The notes beneath the pieces are model-generated. The model made no database searches. It worked only from the letters and a program-made list of their open reading frames with translations, and was not told where the DNA came from. The position numbers were made by a program, and so were the translations under genes. From the NCBI GenBank assembly GCA_021324155.1, contig JAJPJQ010000051.1, positions 62,001 through 126,000 on the forward strand: a stretch of DNA of 64,000 nucleotides, in the 5' to 3' direction. This document shows positions 38,574 through 47,429 of the stretch, piece by piece. The DNA comes from Pseudomonadota bacterium. Lineage in GTDB: Bacteria > Desulfobacterota > Binatia > UBA9968. How positions within the stretch are numbered: position 1 is the first letter of the stretch; every line of letters begins with the position of its first letter.

Positions 38574-38771
38574 TTAAGCTTGCAGGAGTGTAAAAATCTG
38601 CCGGTAGAAAGTGTTGTCAGTGAACATCAGGCAACCCATGTACTCGCAGTCCTCATATTCCATGATGAGGAAAAAACGGTTTGACGGGTCGCCGCGAGAT
38701 GGACTGATTTCGGTGACAATACCAACCTCGCCCTGAACGTCTCTTATATTCCCCCGTCGCGCCAAATTCAT
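38574..38771 (-). CDS. small hypothetical protein
   Basis: 65 aa 'MNLARRGNIRDVQGEVGIVTEISPSRGDPSNRFFLIMEYEDCEYMGCLMFTDNTFYRQIFTLLQA'. Confidence 0.5.
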   Translation of the reverse strand: MNLARRGNIRDVQGEVGIVTEISPSRGDPSNRFFLIMEYEDCEYMGCLMFTDNTFYRQIFTLLQA

Positions 38772-38964
38772 ACCGGCGGCCAGTTCGCCACACCGGAACA
38801 GGACATAAGAGGATGGGGGCGCAGTTCCATGAACCCGGGGTATACCTTCGGACGGCCTTTGTCCGGGGATGGCTACTCGCGCCGTCCGACCGACCCTCCC
38901 GGTGGTGTTTCGCGCGGAGTTTTCCGCCCCCTTGTCCTCGGGGTGTTTTCCTGTACACTGTCGC

Positions 38965-39276
38965 ATGGCAAAAATCTGGTTTGTGAAAGAAGGTACGTTT
39001 CCCACGCGCGGCCACAAGCAGGCGGATCGGAGCGTCGCCTGGTGCGTGCGCCACCTCGGCCTCGCGCCGAAGCAGCGGGTGTCGTCAGCGGGCGTGATCG
39101 GCGGCGCCGATCTCTCGGGCTTCAAGGCCGAGCACGGCCGCGTGGTCGTGAGCATCGGCCGCGAGGACGAAGAGCCCGCCACCATGGATTGGCCGCAGGG
39201 ATTTTATCTTCTGGCGATCGATGCCGATACGGCGCGACAGGCGCTCGGCTTCACGCCGGGGTCCGAACCGATTTAG
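38965..39276 (+). CDS. hypothetical protein
   Basis: 103 aa 'MAKIWFVKEGTFPTRGHKQADRSVAWCVRHLGL...'. Confidence 0.55.
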   Translation: MAKIWFVKEGTFPTRGHKQADRSVAWCVRHLGLAPKQRVSSAGVIGGADLSGFKAEHGRVVVSIGREDEEPATMDWPQGFYLLAIDADTARQALGFTPGSEPI

Positions 39277-39351
39277 GCTCCCGCCGGGCGTTTCGCGAAA
39301 AGAACCGGAATTTTTAGACGAGCGCTCCCGAAATCGGGGGCGGCTGGACAC

Positions 39352-39585
39352 TCAGCGCCGCACGGGAAGCGGAAGCGCCGTCGGCGCGGGGACATCGGGC
39401 TCCGCAGCCCAGCGGACTTTACCCGCGGCGATCTCGCGCAGCGCCGTGACGATGTCGCGGTTGTCGCATTTGAGGAGCGGGCTCGCACCCTTCAGGAGCT
39501 GCCGCGCCCGTTTGGTGGCGAGGCTGACGAGCTCGAAGCGGCTGGAGACGCCGCCGAGGCAATCTTCGATCGTTATTCTAGCCAT
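39352..39585 (-). CDS. rpoZ: DNA-directed RNA polymerase omega subunit
   Basis: 'MARITIEDCLGGVSSRFELVSLATKRARQLLKG...NRDIVTALREIAAGKV'. Confidence 0.9.
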   Translation of the reverse strand: MARITIEDCLGGVSSRFELVSLATKRARQLLKGASPLLKCDNRDIVTALREIAAGKVRWAAEPDVPAPTALPLPVRR

Positions 39586-39645
39586 GGTCCACAGTACGCC
39601 TCGTGTCGCGGGAACACAACGGCAATCTGGTTTATTTTTTAAGCG

Positions 39646-39873
39646 TTATTTGTCTATTTTTATGGTGTGACGAGAAATCGGTTCGGATTTTTTCCGGTCG
39701 CGGATTTTGCCGCCTGGATGATTTTTCGGTGCTTTATCTTGGACGATGTGCGTGCGATGGCCGAGCGAACAGCGGTATTGCGAGATGGTTTCCTCGTTTT
39801 CGGGGCTCTCGAGTTCCAAAGGCATGCCGCATTCTTTGCGGTCGATGATCGCGAGACATCTCTTCGTTTGCAT
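39646..39873 (-). CDS. small hypothetical protein
   Basis: 75 aa ORF with 2 Cys and His-rich segment; no family recognised. Confidence 0.35.
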   Translation of the reverse strand: MQTKRCLAIIDRKECGMPLELESPENEETISQYRCSLGHRTHIVQDKAPKNHPGGKIRDRKKSEPISRHTIKIDK

Positions 39874-39902
39874 GGGTTTTCAACCGCAAATTTTATCGCG
39901 CT

Positions 39903-40604
39903 TTACCATCTCACCCCGCAGCAGCGTTTATATTTCTTGCCGCTACCACAGGGACAAGGATCGGCACGGTTGTTGGGCGGGGCGCTTGCGCTCGGGCCCG
40001 TCGATAAAAATGCGAAGGCTGGATGGTCCGAAGGAACGTCGTAACCCAAGGCGGCGTAGCAATTCAGATGATGGGTCGCCTCGGCCCGCGATCCCGCCCT
40101 CTGGTCCTTTTTGCTCGCGCTGTCACCCGACCTTGCGTCGAGCACGCGAACCGCTTCATGCAGCACCGCGACGCAGAGCTCTGTCTCATTTTCCCACAGG
40201 CTGGAGTTCCGGCGCAGAATGGTTATCGGATTCGTTGGCCCGCCCGCCCCGGTAAAAGGACCGACACCGTCCGCATCGGTTTCAACGTACCCCGTTCCCC
40301 GCACCGCGGCCACGAACATCGCCTTATCCAGATCCAATTCGTTCGGCTCTTTCAGCCGGCGATAGGCGGTGTGCACCGACGCGATCAATTTTTCTCGGCG
40401 CTCCGATGCGAGCGGATGCATGGTGATTTCTATTTCCCGCCCGTGCATGTCGCGGATCCGCGCGGAGCCGAAGTCAAGTCCGTAAGGGAAACGAACTGCT
40501 CGCAATTCGAGGCTGCCAAAGGCGCAGCGATCCGGATCCTTATCAAAGGTTTCGTTCGTGCGCTTTTCCAAAATCAGCACTCGTCCGAACGTCCTTTCAT
40601 CCAA
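39903..40604 (-). CDS. SEC-C metal-binding motif protein
   Basis: C-terminal 'NNRADPCPCGSGKKYKRCCG'. Confidence 0.75.
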   Translation of the reverse strand: MDERTFGRVLILEKRTNETFDKDPDRCAFGSLELRAVRFPYGLDFGSARIRDMHGREIEITMHPLASERREKLIASVHTAYRRLKEPNELDLDKAMFVAAVRGTGYVETDADGVGPFTGAGGPTNPITILRRNSSLWENETELCVAVLHEAVRVLDARSGDSASKKDQRAGSRAEATHHLNCYAALGYDVPSDHPAFAFLSTGPSASAPPNNRADPCPCGSGKKYKRCCGVRW

Positions 40605-40783
40605 ATCATTCTTAGTTCGGCCATGATAACCACAACGCCGGTGGCGAGGAGCATTGCCGCGGCAAGCTTCGGCCCCAGCGCAGCACTGCTTTGGATGTGC
40701 ATCGTTATCTCCGGAAAAGCAAAAACGGTCATTCCGAGAACGGTGAGGGTAGCGCCTACCAGCATTTTTCGAGTGACATACAT
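40574..40783 (-). CDS. small two-TM membrane protein
   Basis: 'MYVTRKMLVGATLTVLGMTVFAFPEITMHIQSSAALGPKLAAAMLLATGVVVIMAELRMIW'. Confidence 0.45.
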   Translation of the reverse strand: MYVTRKMLVGATLTVLGMTVFAFPEITMHIQSSAALGPKLAAAMLLATGVVVIMAELRMIWMKGRSDEC

Positions 40784-41060
40784 TGAATTTCTCCCTGCTC
40801 TTTGATCAATGGGCGGACCGAGGTTTTCCCAAGCGGGGCCCAAATGGTTTCCTTTTTTCAAAAAATCCTTCGCGCAACAGCTCGACAAAAGCCCGACGGG
40901 TGATCCGATAGGCATCTTGGCCATTTTCGGAGTATTGAAACGCCAGACCGCTCGCGATGGTCAGGAGCTTCCTGACACCAGCGTCGGCAATCTCGCCACG
41001 GGGGCTTGTTTTCCTTCGGTTCAATGAAATTTTTACGGCCGATTGCACGCGCGAGCTAAC

Positions 41061-41276
41061 CTAGAGGATGAACGGGCGGGAGTTTGCCGCGCGGTAGCCG
41101 ATGATCTGGTGGCGGCGCTCGCCGTGCATCGCCCCCGCCCCGGTATCCGGAGCGGCGCCGCACTTCGGGCAGCGCTTTTCTCGCGCCGCGGCGCCGGCGC
41201 GCTCGCGTTCGGTCAAAAGTAATTCGAAAGCGCTCTCACACTTGCGGCATCTGAACGTCCACGTCCCCGTGTCCAT
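41061..41276 (-). CDS. zinc-ribbon protein (paralog of 46318-46536)
   Basis: 'TWTFRCRKCESAFELLLTERERAGAAAREKRCPKCGAAPD...GERRHQIIGYR'. Confidence 0.65.
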   Translation of the reverse strand: MDTGTWTFRCRKCESAFELLLTERERAGAAAREKRCPKCGAAPDTGAGAMHGERRHQIIGYRAANSRPFIL

Positions 41277-41371
41277 GGCCCAGTATGGGCTCTCGACGAT
41301 CGATAAACAATACTTTGTCGGTAATATAATTAATGGCTCATGATATCGACGGTTTGGCGGCGCAGCGCGGC

Positions 41372-41406
41372 AAAAAAAGGGGGGCAAACCGACGGTTGCC
41401 CCCCTT
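41372..41406 (-). terminator. intrinsic terminator downstream of RRM gene
   Basis: AAGGGGGGCAA(A)CC-GAC-GGTTGCCCCCCTT stem flanked by a poly-A run on + (U-run on minus transcript). Confidence 0.75.
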
Positions 41407-41427
41407 CTGACTTTTAGCGCTGAGACT

Positions 41428-41745
41428 TTACCAGCGCTGGCCGCCGTTGCGGCTTCCGCCCTTGCCGTTGCGGCTGCCGCCGCCGTTGTCGCGGCGCTCC
41501 ATCGGCTTGGCCTCGTTGACAACGAGCGTGCGGCCGTCGAGCTGCGTGCCGTTCAAAGCATCGATCGCGCTCTGCGCCTCCTGGCTCGTGGCCATTTCGA
41601 CGAAGCCGAAGCCGCGCGATTGGCCGGTGAATTTATCGGCGATCAGGCGCGCGGACGCGACCGTGCCGTGCGGCGCGAAGACTTCCTCGAGCTTTCCTTC
41701 GGTCACCGAATAAGGCAGCCCGCCTACGTATAGTTTATTACCCAT
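41428..41745 (-). CDS. RRM-domain RNA-binding protein with Gly/Arg/Asn-rich tail
   Basis: 'KLYVGGLPYSVTEGKLEEVFAPHG', 'SRGFGFVEMATSQEAQSAI'. Confidence 0.95.
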   Translation of the reverse strand: MGNKLYVGGLPYSVTEGKLEEVFAPHGTVASARLIADKFTGQSRGFGFVEMATSQEAQSAIDALNGTQLDGRTLVVNEAKPMERRDNGGGSRNGKGGSRNGGQRW

Positions 41746-41986
41746 GTTCTCCTCCTATAAGAGAAACTGTTGATGTCTTTGACCCTGGAAGCTTGAGCTA
41801 AATGGAGCAGAACGGGCGTTGTAGCAGGCTCTGGTCGGTTTACCGTTTAGGCGAATTTCGCAAGGGAGAGACAGACGAGGCCTCGTTGCAGTAGATTCCG
41901 TTTTCAGGAGGCCTTTTACTGAAGTGGATAAGACATCGTATGGGTTTTCGCGCGCGTTGTCAACCGCCCGGGAAATAATTCGTGAT

Positions 41987-42415
41987 TTATTTTCGCGTGA
42001 GCCCCGGCGCGCCGCCGAAAAACTCCATCGACGGCGTAACTGGCGCCGCGCTTTTCTTTCCCGCCCTAGCGCCGCGACGCGCTCTGCCGCGCGCCGTAAC
42101 GGCGGCGCGTATATGCTCCGCGTCGAGATCGAGCGACTCGCAAAGCGCGACAAACGAGAAGACGCGATGCGACTTGCTGACAAACCAGCGAAGCGCCTCG
42201 TCCCTAAGCTCTGGGTGCTGCGCGTCGTCGAGGCACGCAAAGGCATCTTCTAGGACAGCGCAGAGGAGCGCAGTCTCCGGACAATCCAGCGCGCTCTGCC
42301 CGGAATCAAAAAACGGCGCCGGCGGGCGCGTCTTGAGCGGCTTCAGCCACGAGTGAGAATGTGCGCGCGCCCCGGCGGCTGCGGCTTTCGGTCGTCTACC
42401 GCGACGCCGCTTCAT
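41987..42415 (-). CDS. conserved-looking hypothetical protein, translationally coupled to carD
   Basis: start overlaps carD stop (ATGA); 'ALRWFVSKSHRVFSFVALCESLDLDAEHIRAAV'. Confidence 0.6.
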   Translation of the reverse strand: MKRRRGRRPKAAAAGARAHSHSWLKPLKTRPPAPFFDSGQSALDCPETALLCAVLEDAFACLDDAQHPELRDEALRWFVSKSHRVFSFVALCESLDLDAEHIRAAVTARGRARRGARAGKKSAAPVTPSMEFFGGAPGLTRK

Positions 42416-42930
42416 ACTCCGCTCCGCGCTTTTGGCCGCGGCCGGCCTCTGCCGCCTGCCGCCAGCGCATCGTCGATGCTCGCCTCGGCGGCGCTCTCGC
42501 TCTCGCCGAGAACTTCGGCTATCTCGCGCGCCAGCAGGCGGCGTGCCTTTTCGAGCAGGCCGTCGCCGTTGAAACGGTTGATGCCGGCGATATCTGTAAG
42601 CAGCGCTATGAGTTCGGCGAGGTCGAGCGCCGCGCCGGAGGCGAAAAGCCTCGAGTGATCGTGCGCGCGCAGTTTCCCGTTGGCGGCCGGCCGCGGCGGC
42701 TGTGCAAGACGATCGAGCACTTCGGAGATCTCGGATTTCGTTACCAGACGCCGCACGCCCGCCACGGGCGCCCGGCCGAACGGTACAAAGAATTCGGGGC
42801 CGCCGTCACCAAGCGGAATCAAATGGTGAAACTTGGCGCGCTCGCCGCCGACCACTTTGGTGACGACCGGTCCGATGAGACAAGGACCCTGAAGAGGATA
42901 GCTGACTTTAGTTCCCTCGCTGAGCCGCAT
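42412..42930 (-). CDS. CarD-like transcriptional regulator
   Basis: 'MRLSEGTKVSYPLQGPCLIGPVVTKVVGGERAKFHHLIPLGDGGPEFFVPFGRA'. Confidence 0.75.
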   Translation of the reverse strand: MRLSEGTKVSYPLQGPCLIGPVVTKVVGGERAKFHHLIPLGDGGPEFFVPFGRAPVAGVRRLVTKSEISEVLDRLAQPPRPAANGKLRAHDHSRLFASGAALDLAELIALLTDIAGINRFNGDGLLEKARRLLAREIAEVLGESESAAEASIDDALAAGGRGRPRPKARSGV

Positions 42931-42970
42931 TTTGAAGTCTCCGTTTTGAAAACACTCGCCCCAAAAGCAC

Positions 42971-43005
42971 AAAAAGGTGGTCGCCCGATGGATGTGCGAC
43001 CACCT
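42971..43005 (-). terminator. intrinsic terminator-like hairpin inside the carD 5' leader
   Basis: perfect 10-bp inverted repeat AGGTGGTCGC-N11-GCGACCACCT; minus-strand transcript continues CTTTTTGTGCTTTT. Confidence 0.7.
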
Positions 43006-43062
43006 CCGGAATACCCGGCGCTCCAGTAGCGGGACGCTCGCCCGGGACGCCAGTCGCTCAGT

Positions 43063-43071
43063 ATTATAGCA
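43063..43071 (-). promoter_or_regulatory. extended -10 promoter element upstream of carD
   Basis: minus strand TGCTATAAT (TGnTATAAT), about 133 nt upstream of the carD ATG. Confidence 0.5.
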
Positions 43072-43316
43072 GAAGCCAGTAAATAAGATAGAGCGCGGAC
43101 CGGCGGCTTATGGGACTGTTTTGCCCCGCTCCGTCGTCAAACCGCTGGTCCGGCGCGTCATCTGAAATTTCCGATGGCCGCAGGGTTATTTAAAAAATAA
43201 ATGACCGCAGGAATTTCAAGCGAGCCATCTGTGTTTCGGGAATTGCCGAGACATCGAAGGATTAATTGACATTAAGCTACCGGGATTTCCTTCCGTTGGA
43301 ATGATGGAACACGCGG

Positions 43317-43796
43317 TTAGTACGGCGACCCGTCCTTGTGTACGAAGTTCCACTTGCCGTCGACCATCAGCGCCTTGACGTCGTCGTCCGGATAGCTGCC
43401 TTCGTCGCCCGGAGTCCGGTCGCCGATCTCGAGGTAGACGACATCCTCGTCGGTCTCGTTGATAAGGCAGTGTCCGTTCCCGGTGCCCGCTTGGAACCCG
43501 GCTCACATTCCGGGCGCCAGGACCGTGCGCCCTTCGTCGGTATGGAGCGTCGGCCGCCCCTCGACAACGTAGATGAACTCGTCCTGCCGTGTATGCGCGT
43601 GGCGCAATGCCGAAGCCGCCTTGGGCGCGAGGCGAGTGAGATTGACGCCGAAATTGCTGAGGCCGAACAGGTCGCCGAGCGGGCGCTTCTCTCTTCCGGC
43701 CATGCGCGCGGCGAACGGCTCGGGATACGCCGAGGGCTTCGCGCGCGCCGGCGCGTCGGCCGCACGGATGGCGACGGGTCTTTTTTTCGCGGACAT
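43317..43796 (-). CDS. cupin-domain protein interrupted by one in-frame TGA at 43503-43505
   Basis: N part ends '...LHTDEGRTVLAPGM*', and the same frame continues for 61 codons as 'AGFQAGTGNGHCLINETDEDVVYLEIGDRTPGDEGSYPDDDVKALMVDGKWNFVHKDGSPY*'. Confidence 0.8.
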
Positions 43797-43804
43797 TCAG
43801 CCTC

Positions 43805-44155
43805 CTAAAGCTTGCCGTACTTATCGTTGAATTCTTCCTGCGTCATAGCGAGCAGCATGATGCCTTCGATGAAGCCGACGACGGCGGGTATGAAGGTCCA
43901 GAAAAAAATCGCATAGAGAATGCCCCAGCCGATCTGGCCGAGGTAGAACTTGTGGACGCCGAGAACGCCGAGAACGAGCGCGAGCAGGCCAGCGACGAGC
44001 TTGCTCTTGCCGTTGGGCGCGATGCCGGCCCAGGCATTCGGCGGCGGGAACTGGCGCACGCCGCAGCGCGGACAGATTTCGGCTTTCGCCTTGATGATCG
44101 CACCGCACTCCGAGCAGAACTTCTCGTCGGGGGCTTTGCGCGGCGGTTCCTCCAC
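43805..44155 (-). CDS. TM2 domain protein with N-terminal zinc ribbon
   Basis: 'FCSECGAIIKAKAEICPRCGVRQ', 'LVAGLLALVLGVLGVHKFYLGQIGWGILYAIFFWTFIPAVVGFIEGI'. Confidence 0.92.
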   Translation of the reverse strand: MEEPPRKAPDEKFCSECGAIIKAKAEICPRCGVRQFPPPNAWAGIAPNGKSKLVAGLLALVLGVLGVHKFYLGQIGWGILYAIFFWTFIPAVVGFIEGIMLLAMTQEEFNDKYGKL

Positions 44156-44507
44156 GATTTCGTCCTATACGCCGGCGCCGTGGGAATCAACGTCGCCGCG
44201 GCGGCTTGAAACAATTTCCAAAATACATCGCATCGTGATTGAAAGCGCTTTTAACGGTCTTATACCGCCGATAAGCATCATCGGGATCCTCCCCGTACTT
44301 GATTGATCCATCACAGGCAGCAGAGTTAGATTTTGTTACACCAATGATACAGATATATGTTTAGTCGCGCTCTAGAGGTAGTGTCTTGCCCAAGAAGTGC
44401 CACAAGAAGGCATGTCCATCAGATTTTACTTGACAGTGGCATAGGCAGTAAGGCAAACTGCCGCAAAAAAATTCTGTCCTTAAGGCGTAGGTGCTCGCTC
44501 TCTTAGA

Positions 44508-45778
<1,271 letters not shown>

Positions 45779-45885
45779 TCACAGTCCGTTCCGCTTGACG
45801 CGCGCGCTGGCGCGCGAATGGCGCCCGCGCCGCTGGCGCTTCGATAAATAATCCCGCTACCGGTTCTAAAACTTGGGAGTCTTCG

Positions 45886-46308
45886 ATGAAAGAATTGATG
45901 CGCTCGTGTGTTCTCGCGTCCGTGCTGCTCGTTGTGCTCGCAGGCGTCGCTTTCGCGCAGTACCAGGCGGCGCCGTACGGATCGCAGCCGTACAGCACGC
46001 CTGCGCCCTACGGGCAGCCAAACCCGTACGCGCCGGCGATGCAGCCAGGCGGTCTGATGCCATCTGCCACCTTCGCTGCGCTCGTCGCCGCGTACGAGGA
46101 GCACGCGCGCTACTGGAACAGCAAAGGCATGGCTCTGACGCCGCGCGAGCTACCTGCCAGATCTTGGGGCGTGCGGTATTCGCAGCCGAGCCCGGACCGC
46201 TTAAGCGTTTTGTTCCTTCCCGAATCCTCGTCGATGCGCGGCGGTGGCGTGGAGTACATTGTGGACTTGAGGACACTCCAGATCGTGGGGCGAAATTTCG
46301 AGCGGTAA
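45886..46308 (+). CDS. secreted hypothetical protein
   Basis: signal peptide 'LMRSCVLASVLLVVLAGVAFAQ', PYG-rich N-terminal linker. Confidence 0.6.
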   Translation: MKELMRSCVLASVLLVVLAGVAFAQYQAAPYGSQPYSTPAPYGQPNPYAPAMQPGGLMPSATFAALVAAYEEHARYWNSKGMALTPRELPARSWGVRYSQPSPDRLSVLFLPESSSMRGGGVEYIVDLRTLQIVGRNFER

Positions 46309-46317
46309 AGGCGCCTG

Positions 46318-46536
46318 TCAGACGAGATACGGGTGGGCGTTTTTCTCCATGCGGTAGCCGATGATTTTGTGCCAGCGTTCGCCGGGAGGCGATCCTCTCC
46401 CGGCGTCGGGCGCGTGGTCGCACTTGGGGCAGCGCTTCAGCTTGGCCGCGGCTGCGGCGCTTTCACGCTCGTACAATGCTAATTCGAAAACGCTCCCGCA
46501 GCTCCGGCATCGGAAGGTCCAAATTTCTGTGTTCAT
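46318..46536 (-). CDS. zinc-ribbon protein
   Basis: 'IWTFRCRSCGSVFELALYERESAAAAAKLKRCPKCDHAPD...GERWHKIIGYR'. Confidence 0.65.
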   Translation of the reverse strand: MNTEIWTFRCRSCGSVFELALYERESAAAAAKLKRCPKCDHAPDAGRGSPPGERWHKIIGYRMEKNAHPYLV

Positions 46537-46697
46537 GCTCTCGAATATGCTCCGCGCCGCGGAATACACAAGGTTTTTTGCCGAATCGTAACAAACAGTT
46601 CACGGGAACGACACGTTCGAGGCGCGCAGAGCGCTCGGCGTTCCTTTTTTGTCGGAATGTTAGGGTGCGTGATCGGAAATCGCGGAGAAGATGTCGG

Positions 46698-47237
46698 TCA
46701 GCGGCCGAGTTTGCGTCGTCCCTCTTCCAGCACTTCGGCGAAGCGCGCTTCGAGCGCGGCGTTGACGCGCGGGCAGTTAGCGACGACGGCGGCGGCCCAG
46801 TCGAGATATTCCTTGCGGCGCGCGACGTCCCACATCGTCGGCGGCGAGTGCGTCACGTCGACGACGTTGGCGATCTTGTCGCCGAGCTTGATCAGCACGG
46901 CGTCGGCCGCGAGGCCGTTCGCGTGCTCGACCTGAAGCTGCTTGCGCTCCGCTTTGCGGAGCGATTTGTCGTCGCTGACCGCCTCGACGAGCGCGCGTAC
47001 GCGCGCGCCGAAGGCGGCCTCGAGCTCGGCAGGCGTCGTCTCGGTATCTTCCAGCGTGTCGTGGAGGACCGCCGCTGCGAGAATCTCGGGATCCGTCACG
47101 CCGCCGACTTCGGCCAGGAGCATTGCAACCGCGAGCGGATGGTTGACGTAGGGCGACGCCTCCTCGTCCTTGCGTTTCTGCGTGCGGTGCTTGCGCGCGG
47201 CGAAGTCCGCGGCGCGGAGCAGGAGCAGCGGTTCCAT
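46698..47237 (-). CDS. HD-domain hydrolase, MESH1/SpoT-hydrolase-like
   Basis: 'AADFAARKHRTQKRKDEEASPYVNHPLAVAMLL', 'LAAAVLHDTLEDTETTPAEL', 'KLGDKIANV'. Confidence 0.88.
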   Translation of the reverse strand: MEPLLLLRAADFAARKHRTQKRKDEEASPYVNHPLAVAMLLAEVGGVTDPEILAAAVLHDTLEDTETTPAELEAAFGARVRALVEAVSDDKSLRKAERKQLQVEHANGLAADAVLIKLGDKIANVVDVTHSPPTMWDVARRKEYLDWAAAVVANCPRVNAALEARFAEVLEEGRRKLGR

Positions 47238-47274
47238 CCGCCGGATTGTCGCGGGCGCGGCGGCGATTGTCAAA

Positions 47275-47341
47275 CGCGGCTCGACAGGTCTGCCCCGAGC
47301 GAAGTCGAAGGGCTCACCACGAACGGATTGCATCCGTTCGC
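47275..47341. repeat. REP-like palindromic intergenic element
   Basis: 'GGCTCGACAGGTCTGCCCCGAGCGAAGTCGAAGGGCTCACCACGAACGGATTGCATCCGTTCG', includes perfect CGAACGGAT-TGC-ATCCGTTCG. Confidence 0.65.
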
Positions 47342-47429
47342 AAGGAGCGCGTCGCGGCATTCACTTCAATTGTCCTGCGCTTCTTGAGTCTCGCCGCGCG
47401 TTCTGTTAGCGTTTTTTTACCGCGCCGTC

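Noticed and set aside
40806-41048. 80-aa minus ORF 'MQSAVKISLNRRKTSPRGEIADAGVRK...'
   Set aside because: No ribosome-binding site or family evidence; left unannotated.
44395-44480. Possible sigma-54 or sigma-70 promoter (TTGACA at about 44433) upstream of collagen-like gene
   Set aside because: -10 partner and sigma-54 spacing do not match consensus well enough to call.
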